From NCBI GenBank assembly GCA_036785325.1, contig JAXIVH010000326.1, positions 81,001 to 145,000 on the forward strand: 64,000 nt of DNA, given 5' to 3'. The position numbers and the translations under genes were made by a program. Within the stretch, counting starts at the first letter, position 1. Each line of letters begins with the position of its first letter. Under the pieces are notes generated by a model. The model ran no database searches and was not told where the DNA came from. It was given only the letters and a program-made list of their open reading frames with translations. The stretch comes from Urophycis tenuis. Taxonomy: Eukaryota; Chordata; Actinopteri; Gadiformes; Phycidae. Positions 44,182-53,561 of this stretch are shown here, in pieces.

Positions 44182-47100
44182 CAGTGTTTCCCACACATTG
44201 ACGAGACTATGGCACACCACCATAGTCTAATTTCGGCCGCCATAGTTTTAATATCCGCCCGGACCAGAACTAGTGAGCAGAGCTGAGCGGTGCAAATATT
44301 CCGCTCCTCACTCAGACGGCTGTTCTCTCGGTCGCTCCTCGCTCGAAATCGCGTCCGGCCACTCCGCTCATTTTCGCTCCCCGCTCCACTGAAAACGCTC
44401 CACGCTCGCTCCATTTTAAATGAGGGAGAAATAATCTACTACGAATTGCCACCTTAAACAGAAAACGTACATCCTAAAGAACTAAGAGCAATGGCGATAC
44501 AAGATTCAAGATTCAAGATTCAAGATTCAAGAGACTTTATTCATCCCGAGGCAAATTATTGTGCAACAGATCAAAACAAAGAAGGAAAAGAAATATACAC
44601 AAAATAAAATATACCTAAAATAAAATAAAATAAAATATACCCTAATATAAAAATATACCTAATATAACCAATTAACAACAATATAACAATAAACTAGAGT
44701 AACATATAAACCAACTAACTAACTACCAACTAACTAAAAACCAACTAGCCTAAAATGTTGTTATATTAGCTTATACTTAGTTACTCAACTTAAGTGTAAG
44801 CTAATACCGTACAAACTATAATAGAAACTAATAAATATATAAATATATCTCAGTGAGTGTTTAATGGAATAAGATGAGATAGTTTGTCGTACCGCTACAG
44901 TAACTACGTAGGTATATATAATATACAGCCATACGTATAGTTCCCATGGCAGTACTAAAAAGTAAAGTGACTTCTAAATAAATAAAGTGAATACAGTGAA
45001 TGCAGTGAATAAAGTGACTTATGCAGTGATGGTGCATTTAGATGATGTGAGGTCTCTAACGCCTGAAGTAGATGAGTTATAGAGTCTGATGGCCACAGGA
45101 AGAAAGGACTTTCTGTGGCGTTCTGTGGTACACCGGGGTGGAATGAGTCTATTGCTGAAGGCACTGCGGTATGAAGTCAGCACCTGGTGGAGAGGGTGAG
45201 TGTTGTTGTCTAGGATACTACGCAACTTGCGCAGCATCCTCCTCTCAGACACCTCCAACAAAGAGTCCAGTTGGACCCCCAGGTCGGAGCCAGCCTTCCT
45301 GACGATCCTGCTGATCTTGTTGGCATCTGCTGACCTCAACCTGCTTCCCCAGCACGCGACCCCAAAGAAGATGGTACTGGCTACCACCGACTGGTAGAAC
45401 ATCTTTAGCATGGTGTTACAGACGTTGAAGGACCGGAGCCTCAGGAAATAAAGTCGGCTCTGGCCTTTCTTATACACAGCCTCAGTGTTCTTGGCCCAGT
45501 CCAGTTTATTGTCCAGGTGAACACCCAGGTATTTGTAATCCTGGACAACGTCGACAGTCACCCCCTTGATGGAGATGGGTGTGGGGGTAGATTTCAACCT
45601 CCGGAAATCCACCACCAACTCCTTCATCTTGTTGGTGTTGAGCTGCAGATGGTTTAGCTCACACCACTCAACGAAGGAATCCACAACGCTCCTGTACTCC
45701 ACATCGTTACCCTCACTAACACATCCAACCACTGCAGAATCGTCTGAGAACTTCTGCAGATGGCAGGACTCCGAGTGGAACTGGAAGTCTGAGGTGTACA
45801 GGGTGAACAGGAATGGTGACAGAAGGGTCCCCTGTGGAGCCCCTGTGCTGCTGGCCACAGTGTCAGACACACAGTCCTGCAGTCTGACAAACTGTGGTCG
45901 ACCCGTTAAATAGTCCGTAATCCAGGAAACCAGGGAGGAGTCCACCAGCATCGCCGTCAGCTTACTCCCCAACAGGGCAGGCCTGATAGTGTTGAAAGCA
46001 CTGGAGAAGTCAAAAAACATGATTCTCACAGTGCTTCCGGGCCTGTCCAAGTGGGCATAGGCACGGTGAAGCAGGAAGATGAGGGCATCCTCCACTCCCA
46101 GCCTCGGCTGGTAGGCAAAGTGCAGATGGTCCAGCGATGCACTGACCAGGGGCCAAAGAAGTGACAGGACCAGCCTCTCCAGGGACTTCATCAGGTGGGA
46201 CGTCAGTGCCACCGGTCTGTAGTCATTAGAGGTGCTAGGACGCGCCTTCTTCGGTACTGGAACCAGGCAGGATGTCTTCCATAGTACAGGGACCCTCTCC
46301 AGACTCAGGCTCAGGTTGAAAATGTGCTGCAGGACTCCACTTAGCTGGGTAGCACACGTTTTGAGTACCCTCGGGCTGACGCCATCGGGACCTGCAGCCT
46401 TGCCTGGACGGAGCCTGCACAGCACCTTCCTCACCTGCTCCGCTGTGAAGGTCTGTGTGCCATGAGTGGGGGCAGAAGGAGTCTGGTGATCTGGGTGATC
46501 TGATGGTGGGGGAGAGAGAGAAGAAGAGAGAACAGAGAGAGAGGGAGAGAGAACAGGCACGGTGTAGCTGTGGGGGGACGGTGTGGGAGGGGGGGAGGAG
46601 GTTCAGCAGCAGGGGGGCAGCAGGGCTGGAGGTTCGAGGGGGGATGGTTGTAGAGGAGCTGGGGGAGCTGAGGGGGGGGGGAGACCGGAGCCCTCACATC
46701 AAATCTATTGAAAAACAGATTCAGCTCGTTGGCCCAATCAGGCCCCCCCGCTGTTGTCTGGCTGCCAGACTGTTTGTAGCCAGTGATGCTCCTCATGCCA
46801 CTCCACACATCCCTCAGGTTGTTCTGCTGGAGTTTGTCCTCCAGCTTCCTCCTGTAGCTGTCTTTACCCTGCTGTATCTTCTCCCTCAGCTCCCTCTGAA
46901 CCCGCCTTATCTGCTCCCTATCCCCGTCTCTGAAGGCCCTCTTCTTCTCATTAAGCAGGACCTTGATGTCTCTGGTAACCCACGGCTTGTTGTTTTGGAA
47001 ACAGCTTACAGTCTGTGTGGGAACAACACTATCCACACAGAAGTTGATGTACCCTGTTATGCAGTCTGTGAGACCATCAAGGTCCTCACCATGTGACTCA

Positions 47101-48026
47101 CAGAGCAAGTCCCAGTCGGTTCATTCAAAGCAGCCCCGCAAGGTCTCATCGGCCTCCTGTGACCATCTCTTTACAGTCCTGATGGTAACAGGCAGCCGCT
47201 GGACTAGAGGCTTATACAGTGGCTTGAGGTGGATGATGTTGTGGTCAGACCTTCCCAGTGGGGGAAGCGCAGTGAAACTGTATGCCTCTATATGTATGCC
47301 TCTATGCCTCTAAATATATTTCAGTCATAGAACATTTATTTTCAAAGATAGACAAGTGCAACAAGAAGACACACGTTTGGATTTGGGCATGCCTCAGACT
47401 CATGGTGTGAGCGGTATCGGAGCGACACTGGAGTGGAACAGAGCGGCCGCTCCGGCGTCTAAATAAAAAACCGCTCCACGCTCCAGCAACATTCCATCTG
47501 CTCCTCACGCTCCGCTCCGCTCACTAGCTCTGGCCTGGACTCATTTCACCTAGGCAAATAGACTTCACTAGCAGCCCAATAATATGCCAACACAGGTGAG
47601 CTGTAGCGTTTAATAGAAGGGGAAATCCTCGCGGCTGGTTTGGCTCCCCAACGTCCTGTTTCCCCCCGGCGCCATGGCAAGGCGTCCTCGCGACCCCCCG
47701 CCCCCCCAGCTGCGCGCTTGACAGTTCACTAGTAGTATAAAGGCTCAGCGCTGTGTTTTAGTCATTTTTGTATAAATGCTTTCTGAAAACTCCTCAACCC
47801 CATTTAGTATGACACATTGTGTCATCAACATTCATACCAGTACCAGCAGTTTGTAAGTAATTTGTCAGTAATTGATATGTCATAAATTGGTTCTCAAAAT
47901 TCACCAGATTGATGCATTTAAATTAAATCTACTGAATTTTTTCTCCCGGGGGGGCATGCCCCTAGACCCCCCTAGAGGATTGCGAGCCCCCCACCATAGT
48001 CTACAAAAATCCTGTGGGAAACACTG
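44182..48026. mobile_element. hAT element (CAGTGTTTCCCACA ends) carrying a Rex1 LINE
   Basis: Terminal repeats CAGTGTTTCCCACA and TGTGGGAAACACTG. The flanking 8-mers TATACATA and TATATATA lie in a TA repeat and fit an 8-bp target duplication. The element's own parts (44182-44490 and 47290-48026) contain no transposase that I recognise; both are rich in GCTCC/CGCTC. So it is a non-autonomous copy. Confidence 0.75.
44500..47285 (-). mobile_element. Rex1/Babar-like LINE (5'-truncated)
   Basis: CR1-group LINE on the minus strand. The 5' end near 47285 begins in the endonuclease (PLGRSDHNIIHLKPLYKPL). A TGA in CFE-stop-TDW near 47125 and a frame change near 46480 break the gene. The RT frame 46560-45019 (513 residues) is otherwise open: VRKVLCRLRPGKAAGPDGVS, VPVPKKARPSTSNDYRPV, RIMFFDFSSAFNTI, GAPQGTLLSPFLFTLYTSD and the active site FSDDSAVVG, ending SFLPVAIRLYNSS. 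The 3' tail shows ACTTTATTCATCCCGAGG and about four ATTCAAG repeats (44501-44531). Inserted in the hAT. Confidence 0.85.
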
Positions 48027-48058
<32 letters not shown>

Positions 48059-48269
48059 CGCCAATCAGTCGATGCATTTATCAAGGCTGTGTTTACACCG
48101 TGGCGGTGTTTACGAGTGGAAACTGGAAAAGCGATCTCCAGCAAATGTAGTTCGCGGACCAATCACAGCCAAAACCAACGCGTTGGGACGGCGTCGCCTC
48201 GACGCGCGTCTAGGATTTGGGGAGGTGCACATCGAGGACGTAAAGGGTCCGCCGTGGGTCCAGCCTTTA

Positions 48270-48534
48270 TCGTGCTCGAATGCACTGCTTAAACAAACAA
48301 AAAAACAAGCTCTTAATATGTAAAAGCTAGCAAACAAAGTCTTACTGTGCGCGAACGCGCCACACGAGGGAAGTAAACAAACAATTCCCAATGCTGCAAT
48401 CAGCGAGTGTCTGCAATCTACAAATTTCAAGAACGATACGGACTTACCACACAATCCACAGGGACACTAGGCGCCTGCCATGAAGGAACGGATTGATCAT
48501 CAGTGGAGTCCACAAGGATATTCCTTAACACACA
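48270..48534 (-). other. DIRS leader, segment between Harbinger-like and LTR elements
   Basis: Continues the degenerate repeat leader (dyad copies near 48267 and 48340). It ends with ACACA at 48530-48534, the target duplication of the LTR element. No gene. Confidence 0.7.
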
Positions 48535-48722
48535 TGTTATGTTCATAGGAACTACGTTCTGTGTAGTAATACAGCCGTAATGAGCCGTGCACTGTGCGTA
48601 GTGATACAATATATATGTACTGGAATGAATGCTGTATCTGTTTTGAACCTTCCAAGAAGCCAGTAAAGTTACCTAAACAGCACACCGCTTTCCCTGTCTA
48701 CTTTATTGATGAGAACACAACA
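48535..48722 (+). repeat. 5' LTR of Mag-like element
   Basis: 188 bp, TGTTATGTTC to GAACACAACA. ACAATATATATG near 48606 could serve as a TATA box. Identical to 53176-53363. Confidence 0.92.
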
Positions 48723-48724
48723 AT

Positions 48725-48734
48725 TGGCGACGAG
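48725..48734 (+). promoter_or_regulatory. Primer-binding site of Mag-like element
   Basis: TGGCGACGAG, starting with the TGG that pairs with a tRNA CCA end. From memory, these ten bases complement the 3' acceptor end of vertebrate tRNA-Ser(GCU), the primer type reported for Mag elements. Confidence 0.65.
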
Positions 48735-48956
48735 TCTCGAACCTAACGTGGAGTGGATGTTAAATGGAAGTGACAATTTTTTTTTTTTCCAACTTTCCAC
48801 GGTTGTTTTGCCTACCCCCGAAGCGACGCAAGCTACAAGGAAAAGGTGTCAAGCTCGCGGGGAAGGGAGGAGGAAAACAAAGGAGCCGAGGTTGTGAGTA
48901 ACCTGAGGAAAAACGACAGTAACTTGACACGAAATAAAAGTGGACAGTGTTAACTA

Positions 48957-51900
48957 GTGAAACCGTCAGCACATAAAAAAATAATAATAATGGCCGGATT
49001 AGTGGGACAGATGGATGCGTTTGATAGTACAGTGGAGGATTGGGCCACGTACATTGAAAGAGTTGAACTGTATATCCTGGCTAACAAAATCGAAAATGAT
49101 CGGAAAGTGGCCGTGCTTCTCAGCGTAATGGGTCCAAAGACTTATAATCTACTTCGAAATTTGATGTCACCAAACAAACCAGCAGGCAAGCCATATGAGG
49201 AAATTGTGAAAGTGCTGCAAGAGCATTTAAACCCAAAACCGCTGGTCATTGCAGAAAGATTTAGATTTCACAATAGAAATCAAAAGAAAAATGAGTCTGT
49301 CACGGAATACATAGCCGAATTGCGCAGGTTATCGGAGCACTGCGAGTTCAAAGAGGGATTGTCAGACGCGCTGCGTGATCGACTCGTGTGTGGTCTCGTA
49401 CATGAAGGCACGCAGAAGCGGCTTCTCACAGAGAAAGACCTGACGCTCGTGCGCGCTCTGGAGATAGCCGTCTCCATGGAGACCGCGGCAAAGGATGCAG
49501 TTGAATTGCAAAAGAAGACAGCGCCGTCTAGCGAATACACAGTGAACAAAATAACTACAAAACGTGCTGAAAAGATGGCAGTTTGTTTCCGATGTGGAAA
49601 GAAAAACCACAGCCCTGATGAATGTTGGTTCAAAGACAAAGACTGTAACCAGTGCAACAGAAGAGGGCATATCCAAAAAGTGTGCAAAACGAAACAAAAA
49701 GAGAGAAAACCAAATGTGCAATGGAGAAACAAAAAGGTTAATGAATTGAATGAGGATAATTCAAATGAATCTAATTCAGATGAATATGAGCAGGAATTGG
49801 CTTGCCTAGAGCTTCACTCAGTGAAAGATAGTCAACAAAATGTCATTTGGGTGACACCTGAAATTGAGGGACAGAAACTCAAAATGGAGCTAGACACTGG
49901 GTCAGCCCTGTCAATCATATCCTACAAAGATTACAAGAACAAATTCGCCAAAATGAAACTGAAACATACCTCACTCACGCTCAAGACTTACACAGGTGAA
50001 AAAGTCTCCCCACTGGGAAAGTTAAAGGTGGAAGTAAAATATGAGAAAACAAAACGAGTACTGGATCTGTATGTAGTGCAAAATGACAATGTGCCATTAT
50101 TTGGACGAGAGTGGCTGCGTAGCATCCAGCTTAACTGGAAATCAATCAAAGTGATGGAGATGTCTACAGAAAGCACTCAGGCTACCCCAGCACGACTGAG
50201 GAACCTACTAGATCGCTTCGCACCACTTTTTCAAGATGGAATTGGAACCCTGGCACAGATCAAAGCCAAAGTAGCTTTAACTGAAAATGCTCAACCAAAA
50301 TTCCACAAAGCCCGCAACCTGCCTTATGCATTACGCCCAAAGGTGGAAGCAGAGCTCAAGCGCCTTGAGGACCAAGGTATCCTGTCAAAGGTGGATTGGT
50401 CAGAGTGGGCCACGCCCATCGTGCCGGTCGTAAAGAAGAGTGGTGCTTTACGCATCTGTGGCGACTTCAAAGTCAGCCTAAATCCAGTGCTCCAGGCGGA
50501 CCAATATCCGCTACCCCGGATAGAGGATATCTTTGCCTCGCTGGCTGGAGGCCAGCATTTCTCTAAGATCGATTTAGCGCAGGCCTACCTGCAAATGGAG
50601 TTGGAAGAAGCGTCAAAGAAATATCTAACCATTAATACTCACAAGGGGCTGTTCCAATACAATCGGCTGGTCTTTGGAATAGCGTCGGCCCCTGCAGTAT
50701 GGCAAAGAGCCATAGACCAAGTTCTTCAAGACATCCCTGGCACTCAGTGCTATTTAGATGATATCCTTGTTACAGGAAGTAATGAACACACACACCTGAC
50801 CACCCTTGAGGCAGTCTTACAGAGGCTCTCAGACTTTGGACTCAGAGTGAACAAAGAAAAATGTGAGTTTTTCAAAGACTTAATCGAGTACTGTGGTCAC
50901 AAGATCGACAAGGATGGTCTTCACAAGTCACAAGATAAGGTGGATGCAGTCTTGAAGGCACCCAGGCCCGAGAATGTCAGTCAGCTACGCTCCTTTTTGG
51001 GCCTTGTCAATTACTACGGCAAGTTCTTGCCCAACATCTCAACAGTGTTGCATCCATTGCACAGTCTGTTGCAAGTGAAAACTGTATGGAGATGGACGAA
51101 GTCCTGCGAACAGGCGTTCATGGCAGCAAAGCAACTGATAATATCAGAGAAAGTGCTGACGCACTACAACCCCAATCTACCATTGCGTTTAGCCTGTGAC
51201 GCATCGCCATATGGTATCGGTGCGGTGCTTTCCCACAAGATGAAGGATGGCTCTGAACGGCCTATCGCGTTCGCCTCCAGGTCCTTGAACAAAGCCGAAC
51301 AAAATTATGCCCAAATTGACCGTGAGGGTTTGAGTTTAGTCTGGGGGGTCAAGAAGTTTAACCAATACCTGTACGGTAAACACTTCACACTGATCACTGA
51401 CCATCAGCCTCTAGTGGCTATCTTCAACCCCAGCAAGTCAGTCCCTACCATGATGGCGGCACGTCTGCAGAGGTGGTCATTGTTTCTAGGAGCTCATGAT
51501 TACACCATTGAGTTCAAAGGCACCAAGCTTCACGGAAATGCAGATGGTCTTTCTCGCCTTCCCCATGAGTCAGGTGACAAGTCTGTGTTTTCAGATCCAG
51601 CTGAACTTTTTCACATGACACAGATGGAGAACCTGCCTGTCACTTCTTTGGAGGTGAGGAGGGAAACGGGTCGTGATCCCACAATGGTGAGAGTCTACGA
51701 CTTAACGGTGAAGGGGTGGCCTCAGAAGGGTAATGCCGACCTACCTGAATACACAAACCGACGGGAGCAGCTGTCCGTATGCCAAGGCTGTGTAATGTGG
51801 GGCACCAGAGTCATCATACCACCAAAGCTTCGACACAGAGTGCTAGAGTCTCTTCATGATGGACATCTAGGGATAGTTAAGATGAAGAGCCTGGCCAGAA

Positions 51901-52955
51901 GCCATGTCTGGTGGCCTGGCATTGACCATGAAATCGAAGACATCACAAAGTCATGCTCAGGATGCCAGCAAACTCAGCATCAACCACAGGTAGCTCCACC
52001 ACACACCTGGGAGTGGTCTTCAACTGTGTGGCAGAGGGTTCACATCGACTACGCAGGTCCCTTTCTGGACAGAATGTTCCTAGTGGTCGTCGATGCATAC
52101 TCTAAATGGCCTGAAGTGTTCCCTGTGAAGAATGCAACATCAACAGTGACGATTGAAGTTCTTCGTACTCTGTTTGCTCGTGCTGGACTGCCACAGCAAC
52201 TAGTCAGTGACAACGGCAGCCAGTTTACTTCAGAGGAATTTCAGATGTTCATGAAAGGAAATGGAATCAAGCACATTACCACCGTGCCATATCACCCTGC
52301 AACTAATGGGCTTGCAGAGAGATTCGTCCAGACCTTCAAGCAATCCATGAAAGCCATGGCGAACACCAAACTGTCCATATCAGCGAAACTGGCCAACTTC
52401 CTGTTGTCCTACCGCAACACCGAACATTCCACCACAGGTCAGACACCGTCCGTGCTGTTCATGGGAAGATCCTTAAGATCACGCCTGGACCTCCTGAAAC
52501 CAGACCTGCACAGGGACGTGTCAAACAAACAAAGCAGTCAGATCAAAAAGCAATCACCACTGAGAACCTTCAACGTGGGTCATTCTGTACTTGCCAGAGA
52601 TTATCGTCATGGGAGTCAGAAGTGGCAAACTGGTGAGATAGTTTCCAAAACGGGCCCACTTACTTACACAGTAAGAGTACCACCTGGACTGATCTGGCGC
52701 AGACATGTAGATCAGTTACTGGACACTAGAACCCGTCACATCACCAGAAATGACCAATGCTGTGATGCAGACAGTTCTAAGGACTTCGCATCGTTCACGC
52801 CAGGTGAACCACCGGATGAACCACCAGATGAGCTGAATGCAGAGACTGCTCCAGCGACTGGTAGCTCAGCTGCTTCTCCCAGACCTGTTCCGGATATACC
52901 AGAACGGCGCTATCCTGAACGAGCACGACGTCCTCCACAGAGATTAGACTTGTAG
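48957..52955 (+). CDS. Gag-pol polyprotein of the Mag-like element
   Basis: 1,332 residues in one frame. Gag covers residues about 10-200. Two zinc knuckles lie at about 210-245 (CFRCGKKNHSPDEC, then CNQCNRRGHIQKVC). Protease site ELDTGSALSII is near 315. RT covers about 440-640 with QYPLPRIEDIFASL, HFSKIDLAQAYLQM and the active site YLDDILVTG. RNase H is at about 740-860 (LACDASPYGIGAVLSH, DREGLSLVWG, ITDHQPLVAIF). Integrase is at about 950-1200 with an HHCC finger (HDGHLGIVKMK, CSGCQQ) and catalytic HIDYAGPF, LVSDNGSQFTS and NGLAERFVQTFK. The tail is Pro-rich and basic. ATG codons near the 5' end are MTAG-like only by position; I chose the ATG at 48957 as the first of the open frame (one at 48990 precedes the conserved gag). 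No env follows. Confidence 0.92.
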   Translation: MKPSAHKKIIIMAGLVGQMDAFDSTVEDWATYIERVELYILANKIENDRKVAVLLSVMGPKTYNLLRNLMSPNKPAGKPYEEIVKVLQEHLNPKPLVIAERFRFHNRNQKKNESVTEYIAELRRLSEHCEFKEGLSDALRDRLVCGLVHEGTQKRLLTEKDLTLVRALEIAVSMETAAKDAVELQKKTAPSSEYTVNKITTKRAEKMAVCFRCGKKNHSPDECWFKDKDCNQCNRRGHIQKVCKTKQKERKPNVQWRNKKVNELNEDNSNESNSDEYEQELACLELHSVKDSQQNVIWVTPEIEGQKLKMELDTGSALSIISYKDYKNKFAKMKLKHTSLTLKTYTGEKVSPLGKLKVEVKYEKTKRVLDLYVVQNDNVPLFGREWLRSIQLNWKSIKVMEMSTESTQATPARLRNLLDRFAPLFQDGIGTLAQIKAKVALTENAQPKFHKARNLPYALRPKVEAELKRLEDQGILSKVDWSEWATPIVPVVKKSGALRICGDFKVSLNPVLQADQYPLPRIEDIFASLAGGQHFSKIDLAQAYLQMELEEASKKYLTINTHKGLFQYNRLVFGIASAPAVWQRAIDQVLQDIPGTQCYLDDILVTGSNEHTHLTTLEAVLQRLSDFGLRVNKEKCEFFKDLIEYCGHKIDKDGLHKSQDKVDAVLKAPRPENVSQLRSFLGLVNYYGKFLPNISTVLHPLHSLLQVKTVWRWTKSCEQAFMAAKQLIISEKVLTHYNPNLPLRLACDASPYGIGAVLSHKMKDGSERPIAFASRSLNKAEQNYAQIDREGLSLVWGVKKFNQYLYGKHFTLITDHQPLVAIFNPSKSVPTMMAARLQRWSLFLGAHDYTIEFKGTKLHGNADGLSRLPHESGDKSVFSDPAELFHMTQMENLPVTSLEVRRETGRDPTMVRVYDLTVKGWPQKGNADLPEYTNRREQLSVCQGCVMWGTRVIIPPKLRHRVLESLHDGHLGIVKMKSLARSHVWWPGIDHEIEDITKSCSGCQQTQHQPQVAPPHTWEWSSTVWQRVHIDYAGPFLDRMFLVVVDAYSKWPEVFPVKNATSTVTIEVLRTLFARAGLPQQLVSDNGSQFTSEEFQMFMKGNGIKHITTVPYHPATNGLAERFVQTFKQSMKAMANTKLSISAKLANFLLSYRNTEHSTTGQTPSVLFMGRSLRSRLDLLKPDLHRDVSNKQSSQIKKQSPLRTFNVGHSVLARDYRHGSQKWQTGEIVSKTGPLTYTVRVPPGLIWRRHVDQLLDTRTRHITRNDQCCDADSSKDFASFTPGEPPDEPPDELNAETAPATGSSAASPRPVPDIPERRYPERARRPPQRLDL

Positions 52956-53175
52956 CCTAGTTTAGTTAGTTTGAAAACATATGGCTTTAGAATAAGTACT
53001 TAAAGGATAACTGTGTTATCCTTTAAGTACTTGATAGCGTTGATAGCGTTCATGTAGAGTTATCACACTGAGCCTATAATTTGAAGCCTTAGTTTTATTT
53101 ACTAAGAAGAACACAGATAAATAATAGTACAGTGTTTAGCTTCTCTAGTGTATTTTAAAGCTAGAAGGGAGGAGT

Positions 53176-53363
53176 TGTTATGTTCATAGGAACTACGTTC
53201 TGTGTAGTAATACAGCCGTAATGAGCCGTGCACTGTGCGTAGTGATACAATATATATGTACTGGAATGAATGCTGTATCTGTTTTGAACCTTCCAAGAAG
53301 CCAGTAAAGTTACCTAAACAGCACACCGCTTTCCCTGTCTACTTTATTGATGAGAACACAACA
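53176..53363 (+). repeat. 3' LTR of Mag-like element
   Basis: 188 bp, identical to the 5' LTR at every position I compared. Confidence 0.92.
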
Positions 53364-53400
53364 ACACACTTACCGGTCTCAGATGAGGCGAGAAAGGAAA

Positions 53401-53561
53401 AGAGAAAGGGGACATGTCCCCGGACGTGCTTTATGCTGCGGGTACATCCCCCGGTCATTCACATGACCCTGTTGGTATTATGGTCTCGAGACAGGTAGTA
53501 AGGAAAGGCATTATCCAAGGTGTAGACCGTGGTGACGGTCTGAGAGAGATCGAAATAGATC
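53401..53561. repeat. DIRS right inverted terminal repeat
   Basis: Complement of the left repeat up to about 53543. The outer end reads GATCGAAATAGATC. TLR9 intron sequence resumes at 53562. Confidence 0.85.

Larger units (their letters stand above)
43799..48266. mobile_element. Harbinger-like element with nested hAT
   Basis: Ends AGGCTGGTTTATGC (43799) and GGGTCCAGCCT (48266) with a 3-bp target duplication TTA on each side (43796-43798 and 48267-48269). Its own sequence is short and non-coding: 43799-44180 and 48027-48266. An inverted repeat with arms around TAATCCGTA...GACCAGAATGGTCATTA lies at 43957-44135. The (TA)n tract (44141-44176) is where a hAT is inserted. Family assignment is by target duplication and end sequence only. 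Confidence 0.65.
48535..53363 (+). mobile_element. Intact Mag-like Ty3/gypsy LTR retrotransposon
   Basis: 4,829 bp. Two 188-bp LTRs (48535-48722, 53176-53363) are identical by direct reading. The 5-bp target duplication is ACACA (48530-48534 and 53364-53368). A primer-binding site follows two bases after the 5' LTR, and a purine tract AAGGGAGGAG (53165-53174) precedes the 3' LTR. A single gag-pol ORF of 1,332 codons is uninterrupted, and there is no env. Identical LTRs and an open ORF indicate a very recent insertion that may be competent. Assignment to the Mag group rests on the single ORF, the double zinc knuckle and the primer site, and is an inference. Confidence 0.92.
37137..53561 (-). 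mobile_element. DIRS-like tyrosine-recombinase retrotransposon (with nested elements)
   Basis: Fills intron 1 of TLR9 copy 2. Boundaries come from comparison with copy 1, where the sequence is continuous (CAGAAC then TGCC near 27560). It has inverted terminal repeats (37137-37318 and 53401-53561), no evident target duplication, and an internal complementary region at 37357-37455 next to the left repeat, hallmarks of DIRS elements. On the minus strand: leader (53368-41950, largely other insertions), gag-like frames, RT-RNase H (40953-38409) and tyrosine recombinase (38464-37560). Nested in it are a miniature element (41973-42939), a Harbinger-like composite (43799-48266) and a Mag-like LTR element (48535-53363). 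Without these it is about 6.2 kb. Frameshifts in gag, RNase H and recombinase indicate an inactive copy. Confidence 0.88.

Noticed and set aside
46455..47096. 213-codon plus-strand frame opposite the Rex1 LINE
   Set aside because: Shadow of the LINE coding region; purine-rich repeats keep it open.
43799..48266. Reading 43.8-48.3 kb as part of the DIRS itself
   Set aside because: TTA duplications at both ends and continuity of the leader repeats across the gap show that it is an insertion.
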